Made by a program: the position numbers and the translations under genes. The notes under the pieces were generated by a model that worked only from the letters and a program-made list of their open reading frames with translations, did not search any database and had not been told where the DNA came from. This document shows positions 22,571 to 34,400 of a stretch of DNA of 64,000 bases, piece after piece. How positions within the stretch are numbered: position 1 is the first letter of the stretch; each line of letters begins with the position of its first letter. This DNA comes from Pezicula radicicola (taxonomy: Eukaryota > Ascomycota > Leotiomycetes > Helotiales > Dermateaceae), in NCBI GenBank assembly GCA_003008705.1, contig PDUO01000081.1:63914-127913 (forward strand). Reading direction: 5' to 3'.

Positions 22571-25063
22571 GTGGTTCCAAGAGTACCTGGATGTATTCTA
22601 GAAAAAGTAAGATCGGCCCATCCTGCGACTTTATCGATATTTGGACAGGCAGGAGGGCCGGGCCACTCTCTTCCCTTCCTCACCACCAACAATGGTGGCG
22701 AGCAGGCTGTGGAATTGGTCATCTACAAGAACATCACCTCAGCTGCTTTTCGCCTCTTCCTCATCCCCGGTGCCTGGAACCGTTATAGCGTCGAGTACCG
22801 CCACCGCGAGACCAACAAGCTGATCTACAGGAGTGCTCAGGCCTACAAGGACTTCGACACCCACAACCAAGGCGAGGACTAAACCCGGGTCGCTGACAGC
22901 CCCGCCTTCGAACTCGTCGCTGTATATAAGACACGCCTGGTAGATTCCAAAGAGTCACAGCAGGTCCCTCTAGCAGAAGCAGCGCCACCACCCACCTCAT
23001 TGCCCCCCTCCTACCACCTGTACATCTACTCCTTCGCTATCATCAACGCCCTTAAGTCCGTCGTCCAGTACTACCCTGGCCAGGACCTGACCTGCGACGC
23101 CATTGTCTTGCGCTGGCCGTACCCGATTCTTGTGCACCACTACGACGAGCTCTCTAATTCCCGGGAAAACTGCGCAGCGAAAAGGCCCAGCGGCCCTGTG
23201 TGTACGCGAGAAGGACGCATATGTGCACCTGGGGCTTTTGCTGTAGTTCCTAGACAAGCACGTGATGGCGGATATCGAGGTGGAGAAGGAGCGCAACAGA
23301 AATGGCTTTATGACCTTTGAGGGTGCGTAGGTGGCGCTGAAACCCGGTGTCACCATAATGAACAATGTGCGGCAGAGTGAAGACTGCATCATAGGGGTGA
23401 TGCACTCGATTTCGGGTGGCATCTTTGAGGATCCGCCGGTGAAATGAACCATGAAGCAGTGGTCGATGGCGTACAATGGAATGTACGTGGGGCGGAGATT
23501 GTATTCGGTCCACATGCTAAAGTTTGATGGCGAGAAGGAGCTGAAGAACAAGACTATCTTCATTGATTCCGACGATGACGAGGCCCTGAAGAAGGACGAG
23601 GGGCTTATGGAGTTGGTCAAGCACAGCGAAATGTATTAGAAGCTGCTAAGGAAGCAGTGCAGGTACTACAAGGGCAAGACAATGGAGTTTCTGTACAATG
23701 AGGTGGGTACTAGGACGTTGAGCACGTTGAAGGTCTACACTGACAATCTTCCAGGTCGATAGCCTAGTCATGGCAGCTTTGAAGAGCTTCTACGCCGAGA
23801 CTTCCCATGGAAAGCCGGACTTGATAGATGCCAGCGACTGCAGAGACTGGATCTCGGACTGCACATGCGCCGTGTGCAAGGAGAACAAGACTGTGGAAAA
23901 CAAGAAGATTAAATCGCTGTTCGACGACTTCAACCTCATTACGCTGGAGAAGTGGGATAAACTGAGTAATCATCAGTATCTCCTATGTCCGAAGGAGATA
24001 CATTCGTTTGTGTTTAGGACCGGACTTAGGGTAAGAGGAGCCTCGTTCTCGTTAGTACCCGTTCAAGGAGGTAGCATATTGGCTAACGTCTACGGCAGAG
24101 AAACTACATGCTCGCCACTTTTTCGAGCCAAAGTTCAACCGCCAAATGATCAACAACCTGGTAATGGACCAGACGCGCGTCAGTACCCTCAAGTCCCTCG
24201 CAAAGAGCTTTGTGCGAGTCAACCAGACCGATCGGCCGAGAAGCCTGGGCTGCAGACTTCGTGAAGGGAAAGGGCAACGGCTTGATCTTTCTTCTGCATG
24301 GTGCGCCCGGCGTGGGGAAGACGTGAACAGCCGGTAGGTTCTGCCCCTAACCACCACTATGGATCGTATCGGTACTGCCGTGCCATGAGTGTCCTGACTG
24401 GTGGGAACGCTAGAATACATTGCCGAGTTCACGAGACGACCCCTTATGGTCTTAATAAGCAGCGATATTGGCACGAAACTGGAAGACGTGGAGATAAATC
24501 TAACCAGGAACTTTAAAACAGCAAGGAGCCGGGGCGCTGTTCTCCTCATCGTGTTTATGGAACGCCGCACAACTGCTAACCTGACTCGGAACAGTTTGGT
24601 GGCCGGTAAGCAAGGAGAATTTTCCGCCCTATATATAACATCGAAGCTTCAAGGAGGGATTCATATAACATCTGACACCATCGTCTCCAGGCTTCCTCCG
24701 CGCCCTCGAATTCTACGACGGCATCCTCTTCCTCACGACCAACCGCACCGGTTCCTTCGACAACGCCTTCATCTCGCGCGTATACATCTAGCTATACTAC
24801 CCCGACTTCACCGACGAGCAGCGCCCTAGCAGGTGTGAAAGACGTTCGTTGACAAGCTCGTAAGCGAGAGGGGCGACTACATGCGGCTGAAAATCGATGC
24901 AAAGGAGTATCTCTGTGGGGAGGAGATGCGGGCTTATTCTGTCACCAAAGCAGTAGGCAAGTCAATATACCTCTACCTGGAATCGTGCAAGCAAACAAAA
25001 CTCATAGTATTTCTTGCTAGGTCTTCACTTGATGAAGTGTCTAGCGCAAACACAAGGTCTTAA
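22571..25063 (+). pseudogene. DUF7025-AAA+ ATPase, broken and lacking Walker B
   Basis: Plus strand. The N-terminal half has ELVIYKNITSAAFRLFLIPG, SVVQYYPGQDLTCDAIVLRW and ILVHHYDELSNSRENCAA. After a frameshift come NGFMTFEGA, SISGGIFEDPP and MAYNGMYVGRRLYSVHMLKF. Introns with good ends: 23703-23754, 24334-24413, 24606-24690. The AAA core has Walker A GAPGVGKT at 24300-24323 followed by a stop, then TAEYIAEFTRRPLMVL after splicing, sensor LTTNR and FISRV. Between them GAVLLI runs straight into VFMERR: the four residues of the Walker B acidic box (DEAD-like) are absent as a clean 12-nt gap at 24550/24551. Homology ends at about 24930 (KEYLCGEEMR), so the C-terminal tail is lost. The natural substrate of this fungal family is unknown. 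A second member is at 37409-38704. Confidence 0.85.
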
Positions 25064-25249
25064 AGTCCAGGTGAACTCTGTTATTCTAGGCTTTTATTAA
25101 CTAAATGGGTAATGACTTGAGGACACTTCTTCGGAAATATTGTTGACGCCTGGGAAGGGTAATCAATATTCTAACGAATTCATCAAGAACTGGATAGACT
25201 TAAATGCTCTGAAAAGTTGTGTAAAATCAAAACTATCCCTGCTAGAAGA

Positions 25250-26170
25250 AAGTGGCCATCGACATTGAGGCTACTTTCAGGAACCACTTGCGGGAGATTT
25301 ATGTGACAACGGGGTGAAGCCGTAGTGCCTCAGAAATGTAAGCTTATAGATAAGGTATATCACTTACCTAGGCAAACTTGATTAGAAATATTAGTCTACT
25401 ATTCTTCTTACGTTCCTTGATTTCTTTAGTAAGTTTTTTAAGGTATTATATATTTTAAGTAGATAGTAAATGATTGCTCTTAGCGAAATAGCCGTGGTGT
25501 CTACGTCGGCGAAAACATTTGCGGTCGTAATGGAAATTATAGTAGAATCTCTCAGTTGATTGGGCCTTTCTTTCTAGACTTCAAACAATTGTCCTAAAAT
25601 GTTATTGTATTTGCTGACACGGCCTCTTCGAGCCTTAACCCCCTTTGAAGCATAGTTTCGGATTGTACTGTAGCGGAGAACGACATCGAGATGGTGTCCG
25701 ATATATGGTGCAAGATAGCTGTGAAGCCAAAAAAACCCAGGGGACTTGTCCCACCCAAGCTAGCGACTTTAGGGCTTGTTTAATCAGACCAAGGGTTCCG
25801 TCATCTGTACCAGCCTTAAGAAAGCCGAATCGCTTGGAAAATGATAATTCGCCGATTACATCTGGAGCTATGAGTGATAGTACATTAAAGGGAAAACGTA
25901 GCCGAACCTACCAAATGCCAACAGTTGCATCCACTGTCCAGGGTCGATAGATCGCGACTCCTAGTCAGACATTTACCGTATAAAGCAGAGAATTGCATTA
26001 TCCACCTACTTAAGCGCTGACATGTAGCTCATTGCGTACATTCTGCTAATGCTCCTTCGCAAAGCACTATAGACAGCAACGCTGCGCTCCGCAAAGAGGT
26101 CGACTTTCTGCGTTCCTAGTAGATATAGACCTTTCGTGCCGTTCCTGGCCTATTCCGTTTGTTAGGATGC
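25250..26170 (-). pseudogene. Cytochrome P450, degraded middle part
   Basis: Reading the minus strand with stops and shifts gives the order of a fungal P450. RRSISRMYAMSYMSALK (the R..AMS region, near 26060) is followed by SIDPGQWMQLLAFG, then VIGELSFSKRFGFLKAG and LKSLAWVGQVPW (25700-25860). The I-helix is ANVFADVDTTAISLRAIIYY (about 25460-25530; AGxDTT-like, with the Gly replaced). The K-helix ExxR is SEALRLHPVV near 25320. The haem-binding Cys loop was not found, and nothing follows 25250. The pattern resembles pisatin-demethylase-like P450s; such enzymes oxidise lipophilic compounds at the ER membrane. It is tail to tail with the AAA gene, 190 bp away. The first exon of a P450 occurs separately at 60196-60471. 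Confidence 0.75.
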
Positions 26171-26174
26171 AGAT

Positions 26175-27021
26175 CCCAGCCCGGCTCTATACCGCACCAC
26201 CAATCAGTAACCAAATTCCTCACCCAGACGCTGCTCGCAACTCCGATGACCCACTCGTACGAACCACTCAAAGCCACGACCATCGCTTAGCACATCAACT
26301 GTCTCCAACTTTCCAACCATTCACCCTCCAAGCCCACTCGATGAGCCATGCCAGCTCGTTCGCCAATGTCACTCATGCGCTGGAGAGGCCATGCGATAGA
26401 ACACCTGCCATCTGCCACTAGCGCCAACATGCTCGCCTTCACCTTTCAGCTAGGTACTCCTCCCGACATATATAAGAGCAATCCAAGTTCTTTTTAATTT
26501 ACAAGGATTTTAACCTCTATTAATTTTAACCCTCCTAACTTGTCCCTAATAACAACGCCCGTTTGGATACCACTAATATTTACGGGTAGGTGAATTTAGA
26601 ACGATACAGAGAATATTAGGTAAGATAACAGAATAATTTCCCTATACAATAATCTATTCAATTTACTAACTTTCCTGGTACTCGTACAGACAGAAAGTCC
26701 GTACCAGGTTAGCGTAGTTCTGTGAAGTTAAGCCTCGCGACGTTCAAGGAGTATAGCCCCTGCCCCCGTGTATTGCCTAAGGCAAATATAACTTCAAGTA
26801 ATTTCTGCCTTATAGTTATAATTGTCGATCTCGCTTAGGCGCTCACTACGACCAACCATTTGCCCCTAATTAGCTTAGCTAAATAGTTAATGGCAGATAT
26901 TGCCCGGCATTTCTAAAGCTCGTTTAGTACGGAGAAGGCGGTCTTAGTCGTCATCTTGATCTGTTTTAGATAAAAGGACATTAAGAGAAGGAGGAGAAGA
27001 GGATGCCTTGTCGGCTCTACG
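26175..27021. other. No gene; AT-rich flank of a MITE
   Basis: A plus ORF at 26167-26421 overlaps the presumed P450 upstream region and shows no motif. A small inverted repeat, CCTGGTAC...GTACCAGG, lies near 26672-26706. TTGCCTAAGGCAA near 26775 echoes a TTGCCTGAGGCAA near 19240. Nothing else is supported. Confidence 0.35.
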
Positions 27022-27029
27022 GCCTTGGG

Positions 27030-27497
27030 TAGGGCTCGGAAACGAAAATGAAGTAAAAAATTAAGACTTAAATGAAAATGAATTTTATCTTAAAATAGTT
27101 AAATGAAGATGAATTTTTTATTACTTCATTTATAATTAAGATACCTTCCTTACTACCTAGTAAATCTAATTAATTTATAGAGTTATACTTTTAACTATAT
27201 AAACAACTTCTAAACTTCTTAAAATTTATAATAATTTTAGATTACTAAGGTATATACTCGAATTTTAGGAAAGAGATTATATTATAGAAAGCTAAGTTAT
27301 TATAATTATTAGATTTCTATAAAAAAAAAATCGATAATTTTTACCCCCCCCTTGTCCGTGGCGGTGAAAATGAAAAGTTTAGTGAAAATTCATGAACTTT
27401 CAATATCATAATGAATTGAACTAGGCTATATACAAATAAAGATGAATTGAATTTAAAGGGGCTAAATGAAGATGAATATATTCATTTCCGAGCCCTA
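27030..27497. mobile_element. hAT-type MITE with 8-bp target-site duplication
   Basis: A 468-bp AT-rich non-coding element. It is bounded by perfect 13-bp terminal inverted repeats, TAGGGCTCGGAAA at 27030-27042 and its complement ending at 27497. It is flanked on both sides by the identical 8-mer GCCTTGGG (27022-27029 and 27498-27505). An 8-bp duplication is the hallmark of hAT insertion. Inside both ends are many AAATGAAGATGAATT-like repeats in direct orientation, as expected of subterminal transposase-binding motifs. There is no ORF, so it is non-autonomous. The intact duplication and termini argue that it is younger than the surrounding decayed genes. Confidence 0.9.
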
Positions 27498-27879
27498 GCC
27501 TTGGGATGGAGAGCGAGATGTTTATTGCTACGCACTGTGAGGCCGCAGCAAGGATATAGAGAGAATTGAGCTAGTTACGATCTCAGAGACGATGGGAACG
27601 AGAAGAGGAAGACGGCGTGGAAGCGAGGGAGGGCGGCGGCCATGAGCAAGAATTCAATCTTCTGAAATTCAATTAGCTGGATTCGGCCATCGACAAAAGG
27701 TCTGAGAGATGGCAGCGAGCTGCTTCTGAACCTATCGTAGGATGTCCGAAAACTGTCTTAGAAGCGCAACCTTGAAGGAACTCATGGCCATCTGCATTTT
27801 CACCCAATGCTCCGGCTACTGCCCCCTATCTAATACCTGCGGCAAGAGTGCCCAGATAGGTCCGCACAATTGCATGCAC

Positions 27880-29228
27880 CGTGGTTGGAGAGACGAGTCA
27901 GTAGTTCCTGAGAACCCGCGATCTACTCATGCAATGCTACCGTTTATGTGTGGCCATCTTCCTAAATATCGTGGGCCAAGTGAGGGACACATCACCTCAG
28001 GTCGTCAGGACCCTGACATCACTCTACGGTACAGTCATTGGCCCCGTTCAGCTTCTCAGCTATACGATTAGACTCCTGATGCCCAATATCTTCATTATAT
28101 GGCTCCTACTGGTGTACTTTTACTATATAGTATAGGCTCTGAAATCATTCGATCACGCGGTCGCGCGATTTAGCGCGCAGCCCATCGCTTATGCCTTAAC
28201 CCTAGCGCTCTACAAGATCCCGGGCATCTTATTCATAGACTACCCTTAGATCTGCGGCCCCGCGAGAGCGACTATGAGAAGCGTGAATGAAGGAGATTCA
28301 AGAAACCTTATGCTTGACGATAATCGCATCTTCAACGACATGGGCAAGATTATTATAGATGAGTAGTTCTAGCTCAAGGCGGCCCAAAACGGCCAGTACT
28401 TTGAACAGAGCAGCGGTGATATACGCGAGCTCAGATACATATACGAGGGTCTCTAGTCTCGATGGACCTTCGATATTGCCTTGTCCGAGAGTATTCAATA
28501 CTCCTCGTCAGAAAATACCACAGTGTCAGTCCCTATTACAAACCAGCGCTTAGGGATCTTGTTCACCATTCGCTTCACATGTTAGGTATGATAATTCCAG
28601 CGCCTATTAGCATCTTGACCAAGCTATTGCCATCGTCCTCACTAGTGTCATTGTCTTCGTTGTCGCTACCTTTTGTTAAAGTCCCCGCCTCGCACAGCCT
28701 CTGCATCTTATTTCTCGTACTCAAGGGCTAGACCTTTTGGACAATCGTTAATAAGACCTACCGCTTCTGTTGGACTTGCATTACGGGTCTCATCTAGACT
28801 CTTCGAAATTATTGGGCCCTTGTTTCTATCTACTCTAGTGTTGTTGTGGATGCGGATGCAGTGGGCTAAGATCAAGGTGGCGGCAATAATGGATATACAT
28901 CGACTCCGGATTATTATCTTACCGCTGCGAATGACTTTGTTGTTCCCGGCCGTCCTCTAGACGATTCTCCACCTGTTCTCGACCATCCTACGAGTCCTTC
29001 TTTAACGACTCGTGTTTATCCTAGAGATATTGCATCTCTATTCCGGTTCCCACGAACGACACCATCTTTTGGCGCAGCTCGCAGAGACAGTCTTCGCCGA
29101 GTCAAAGCAAGACGGAGGCCAGTCGAGAGTACTGCGGAAGGCAGAGGAGATGCGGGATATCTAGAAGGCGGGTGTAGAGAGGTTGTGTGTTTGGAGGAGG
29201 AAGAAGAAGAAGAAGATAAAAAGAAGTA
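27880..29228 (+). pseudogene. Predicted multi-pass membrane protein, broken, family unknown
   Basis: Plus frame from about 27880: DLLMQCYRLCVAIFLNIVGQ, then LSYTIRLLMPNIFIIWLLLV, giving at least two hydrophobic helices. After a TAG (Trp fits) follows LKSFDHAVARFSAQPIAYAL and GILFIDYP-stop-ICGPARA. A soluble stretch reads DDNRIFNDMGKIIIDE. After a frame change near 28560 another hydrophobic area comes, then a polar tail (28850-29228) reading NDFVVPGRPLDDSPPVLDHP and ending in a Glu run. All four or so internal stops are TAG at likely Trp codons. Alternating membrane segments and an acidic tail suggest an integral membrane protein. I do not recognise the family. Confidence 0.45.
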
Positions 29229-29256
29229 AATCGGGGTGTAATAAATCGGGGTGTAA
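29192..29256. repeat. (GAA)n tract and perfect 2 x 15-bp tandem repeat
   Basis: GGA/GAA repeats run 29192-29226. They are followed by two perfect tandem copies of TAAATCGGGGTGTAA at 29227-29241 and 29242-29256. Confidence 0.9.
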
Positions 29257-29259
29257 TAG

Positions 29260-30200
29260 CGTGGTTGAGTCGTTTGTTATATAACTGCAATACTTAGTGA
29301 ACGGGACGAAGTAAGGCAGAGCATGCAGGGGTTAATGCTACGGGATCGTTATAGCCATTATACAGTTGCAACAGGATACATTGGCGATGTTGCTAGAATT
29401 CGGTTTACGTTGTGGTTTTCCAGCTGGTGCTAGTTGTGACTGGGCGGAAGGGTAGGTGCATCGGTGAATGGTGACTTTGCTTGCTCCTCTTCCAAAGCCA
29501 ACCCTAGTTCTTTCTCTAATTTCCTCGAGGGAAAACAGGTGCCCACCTGTTCACGGATAATTTTCACAGGTACCGGAAGAGGGGTCGAGCCGGGGCCCCA
29601 GCTGATACACTCCATCCCATTCTGTTGCATTACAGTAAGCACACCCGGCTACGCACAGAATGGCCACGAGCAGAAGCAAGGATTCCCCTCAACTGGTATA
29701 TATTGGCATCCATTGCTGTAGATGCTGGTCACATCATATCTGTGACAGCCAACAAGTGGATCCAGTTCTGTATTAATAGCAGCGCTAACTGCGAGTCGGA
29801 GAAGTATATAGGAGGGATCCCACGGCTAGTTGGCCACCCCCACTGATGGCTAGGAGCTCTGTACATCTAAGTATTTCTTGTGTCTCTGTGCGCCTTTGAC
29901 AAGGACAGATACTCCGGCTTAGATTCGAGCTTGGCGGCTTTCAATTCAATCATTAGAGGTAATAAGGGAGCCTGTTGTGTAAAGTTGAACATAACCTCAT
30001 TAACCACGGCATGATTCGTTTAAGCTTTGCCTTGCAATAATATTTTAGTATTCTATCGGTCTATCCCTGTACCTCAATCTCATCTACTTGATTACTTTCA
30101 ACCTGACGTATTCGCTTCGCACAATTGCATTGGCTAGTTGAACCATCATGGCCAAAATCCATTTCATTAACACGTTTGTGAATACCTAGTACAACCTCAG
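29260..30200. other. No recognised gene; overlapping short ORFs
   Basis: Plus ORFs at 29464-29721 and 29625-29846 and a minus ORF at 29430-29642 overlap one another. None has a known motif. The plus piece WYILASIAVDAGHIISV is protein-like, but no neighbours support it. Confidence 0.3.
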
Positions 30201-30240
30201 AATGGCTCATCTTGAGAGGCTTGTCACGGGTAGCCAGTAT

Positions 30241-31237
30241 CTACACCTCCCTACCTTTCCCTTTCCCTTCGCCCAACCGCTCGCTCTCCGTCCCCTCAAA
30301 CATCTTCTCCCCATCCCTCCACACATGCTCGGATATAGCCTCCCGCCGCAGTTCGGTGGAAACCAGATGATCCAAGTGATCGTTGCAGAAGACTTTCCAT
30401 TTCGTGTGACCGGACGTCTCTTTTTTATCTTTACCTTTTCCCTTCTCCTTTCCCTTCTTGCCATCCAACAAAGAGCCCGAGTTAGAGTCAGAGCTAAACT
30501 CAGAATCATAATCAGAAGACCTATTATTGCCCTCCAACAACTCCAACACCTCCTCGGCATCAGGGTCCTCGGGATCGATATTCTACTTCTTGAATTTCTT
30601 GGCCCTCTTCGCGAGGAGGCGGGCTTTGTGGGATCGTATGGCGGACGGCGGGATGTTGAAGTCTGTGCCTGGTTTTGGGGAGGTAGGGAGGGCGAGGAGC
30701 GTGTGGAGGAAGGGGGTGTTGAGTTTGTCTGTTGTAGTGGTGGTGGTGGGGGAATCGAAGTTAAAGTCGGGGTCGGGGAGGGTGATGAGCGTTAAGGCCG
30801 CGCGGATGTTGTGGCGGATTTCGGGGATCTAAGTAGCTAGTTAGTCTCGTTCTTCTAGGGAAGGTAGCCTTCTTTCTTCGCAAGTGGTGAAGAGTGGAAG
30901 ATTAGAAGATAACTTGTAGGGAATGGGAGTATAGAGGAAGAAGACATACCATCCTAGCCCACTCTATCTCTTTGAAATGCTCCAATGCACATTCTCCCCC
31001 TTTACCCTCGCCCTTACCATCAAACTCAAAAGCCACCTTCTCAGCCTCCTTAAATAAAACATCCTCCAAACTCTTATCAGCCTAAAACATCCGCTCCCCC
31101 CTCGTCTCATCCTTCATCAGACTAACACTCATCTGCAACATTAAAATCGTAGCATCAAGCCTAGCCTCCGTTTCCTCCAAGCCCGGTATCGATTTCTCGC
31201 CTTCCTCGATCCGCTCTTGCAGCCGTTGTTGGATCAT
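30241..31237 (-). pseudogene. Two-exon gene remnant, unknown; perhaps C-terminal part of the CHAT-STAND gene
   Basis: Minus strand. Exon 1 from the ATG at 31237 (MIQQRLQERIEEGEKSIPGL) runs to 30950 and includes LDATILMLQMSVSLMKDE. A 121-nt GT-AG intron (30829-30949) follows. Exon 2 reads IPEIRHNIRAALTLITLPDP and continues in frame to a stop at 30241, ending in a long Lys/Glu/Gly/Ser-rich low-complexity tail. Only two stops interrupt about 290 codons, both TAG at Trp-like sites (MF-stop-AD, KK-stop-NI). Upstream, a candidate intron after 31460 and a hydrophobic stretch (GWRFRILTTLCGLLSNLWG) could link it to the gene at 31402-36153, with one frameshift in a G run. Whether it is a separate gene or that gene's C-terminus is open. 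Family not recognised. Confidence 0.5.
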
Positions 31238-31401
31238 TAGAGGTAGGAAGATAGGATATAAGGATCCCCCATAAGTTGGAAAGGAGACCGCAGAGTGTGG
31301 TTAGGATACGGAAACGCCAGCCTCGGCGGCGATCAAGTTGGAAGGGGGAGGGTGGTGAGGTGGGGGATGAGGGGGGATGGGGTGCGTAGATCTGTGTTGG
31401 G

Positions 31402-34400
31402 TTAGAATTTGCTTCTTGTACTCGCAGTGAATGATGGATGAAATGGTGTATGACTTACGAGCTCTCCGGCCTTCAAAACCAATAACTTTGGCAGTAAGGT
31501 AAAAGCATCATTCCTCGCAGCTTCTAGTCTAGCTAAAGCTATAAGCGCCTGCGTCAAAGACTGTCCATCATCCTTCGCCTCCACAGCTTCCTCCACGGCT
31601 TTAAAAGCATACCCCCTAGCTAATTCCCAGCATTCGAGTTTCGAGAAGCACAAAGTAGCGAGTAGAGCGTTCTGACTTCTCAATTGCGGATTCTGTCTAT
31701 CCTCACTCGGAATCGGTAGCTCCGTGTATACTTTGAGATGTTTCAACGCTTCGATTCACTCGCCTGTTCCGATTAATAACTGGGCTGTACACATATGTAA
31801 GGAGGCGAGACCGCTGCGTCCTGCTACGTTCAATTGCAGGAGGTAGGATTTCAAGAGGGTTGTCTCGGTGGATACACTCATTCGTCGCTTTAGATCTATA
31901 TTCCCTAGTCCGGTTACTAGTTCCTCGCCGACTGAAGGGCCGAACACTTGGAGGAGGTTAGAGTTGAATTTCTTGTTGTGTGGTGGGATTAGGAGAGACG
32001 TGGATGCGGTCATAAGGTAGTAGGATGGAAGCTGAAGGAGATCTTGGACTTCGGTGTTAAAATTCAAGGTGTCATTCTCATTTGTGTCCCATTGCTTCTG
32101 ATGTGAGTTTATGATTTCAATGATTGGGGTCTTCATCTGAATTATTTGGTGGAGAGTTGGGAAGCTTAGGTTTCGGGCTTTGAGTTGCGTGAGGTATTGA
32201 AAGAGGGTTGGGATTAGGTAGGCTTTGCTGAAATCTTTGGAGATGCTTGCGGGTGTTGGTGTTAAGAGGATACCGATTTATATTAAGTAGGCTCCGTTTC
32301 TATTCCCCCTTAAAAAGTGGATATTCGCTTCGAATGCTTCCATTTCCCGCAAAGTGATTTCCAGTGGGAGGTAGAGCTCTGGTGGTTTAGTGCCACTTCC
32401 TCCGGTCGAGGATCCGAGAGATTTTGTTGATCTTTCTTGGTGAAGTTGGTGCTTCCTTGTAATATCTCTTCCTTCCTTCAAGTATACAAGAGAATCAGGC
32501 AAACCATCCCTAGTAGACGACATTCTCACCAATAAGTGACTCATTCTTATAACCATGTAAACAAACTTAGGGTGATCGAGAAACTGCTCATTTGTAATGG
32601 CAATGAGGAGGCATTTTTGATACAGCCCATCCAAGACTTCACTGACGGTATATAGGACTTCTTTCTTCATTCCGACAATAGATGTAATAAGATACAGTAT
32701 CCCACCAATACTAAATAGGATATGCGTCTTCCAAAAATCAGTATTAGCTTCTGTGATAGGTTCCGAGGAAATCCAGGAGATGGCGTTTATAAGCAATGGA
32801 ATGTCTTTGGACGTCCGTTGGGGGACTTCCATAGCGTTGAATCGGTCTTCATTGCTGGTTGTTGGAATGAGCCCGGATGCGTAGGCTTGTAATCCAGAGG
32901 AACCTCCCAGAAAATTGGATCGAAATTTGATAGTATAGTTAGTAAGGACACTCATACTTTCTACACTCCCTCGTTATGTAGTAAGTTGTTGGAGGTATTC
33001 AGCATCGGAGTAGCCCCATGTTGCATTACGGCCGACGAGGGTAAAGAGTGGGTGAATTTGATGATGTTGATTCAAGTACCCAATATTATCCTGAGTCCTG
33101 GATTCTAATGTCGTGATTTCGAGAACACCCAGCTCTTCCAATTTGTTGTACAGCTCTCTGACGTGTGGCTTCAGATTAAGAGCATCTCTCAATTCCTCAT
33201 ACCCCCTTTGATCCGTTGGCGGCTTCACCATCATCCTACAAACTTCGCTTTCCTCTTTCATCAAATTCATGCCGAATTGAACCATCTTGTTGCCACACTT
33301 CTGATAAAGTAAATTGATCAATTGATACCAATAGCCGCATTCATCCGTTCCTGGCATGTATCCGAGGAAATTGGCCGTCCAAAACATTGAAAAAGGACGT
33401 ATAGACTCGTCGGCTCCATCGTTCCAATCTAAGTTTATCATTGTTTACAACCCAGAGATGAATCTTCCGCCACCAGCAAATGATAATGAGGCATCGTCTT
33501 GGTGCAGTGGAAAACCAGATATGCAAATTTTCAAGTAAGCTTCTGGCGGAGTTAAAATCTATCTTATCATGCTGGTAAAGACGGCTTCTATTGCAAGAGG
33601 GTTGAATTAGAGAAGCTCAATGATAGCTGCTAAATCTGCCTTCGCTCCAGGATATTCGTACTTCTTTATGTTGGTCGCCATTAAATCGAGCTTACGTTGT
33701 CCAATCGTAAGGGACGATGACAATGAAAGTTGAGGAAGATTATACCATAGAAGTATCTGATCAGCGAAATAATCGGTGAACCAAGTTCGATATCGGCTCG
33801 TTACCATGATTTTACTCTGACCATTTGAGACCCCCCTGATGAAATCCCCAATAGCACACATCGCATAACAAGACGCAATGAGGGAATCCCTGCAAATCAA
33901 TCTCGATCGAGAATTCATAACAGCTGTTGGAGTGAGCTTATCGTCTTTCATGCATAGAGGGAAGTCGGCATTATCGAAGATGAGTAGGTATCGCCCTGAT
34001 CGCAATTCTGCTTTGAGTTCCTCCTTCTGGGCTTTTGTTAAGGACTCTTTCTTTCTATACCAAGTTCGTGATAGTTTATCCAGCCACAATTTCTGAAAAA
34101 TCGACCGTAGAGATTGATCGATAAAATCTTGCTTTGCTGAGGTACAAGCTTTACCTTCGTGGGCTCCTTCTGGCATTTCTACTTTTCGACAGTCGATATA
34201 GAAGAATTCCTAAACGAAACCTGTGGACCTCCACCAATCGCAAAGATGGCAAGCAAATAAGCTCTTACTACTTCCTGGTTTTCCTTGAATAAAGCAGAAG
34301 TTCTGGTAAGGTTGGCCCATTTGTTGTTCGAGTTGACTGATTTCGGAATCTCGTCCTTCGATTAGTGGATCGATGGAGTTGAATCGGCAGCCGTTAGGTG

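Noticed and set aside
22641..23513. Short ORFs on both strands within the AAA gene
   Set aside because: Shadows of the DUF7025 frame.
25250..26170. Secondary-metabolite gene cluster (P450, MFS permease, FAD oxidoreductase in one window)
   Set aside because: No synthase or cyclase gene is present, the pieces are far apart and all are broken.
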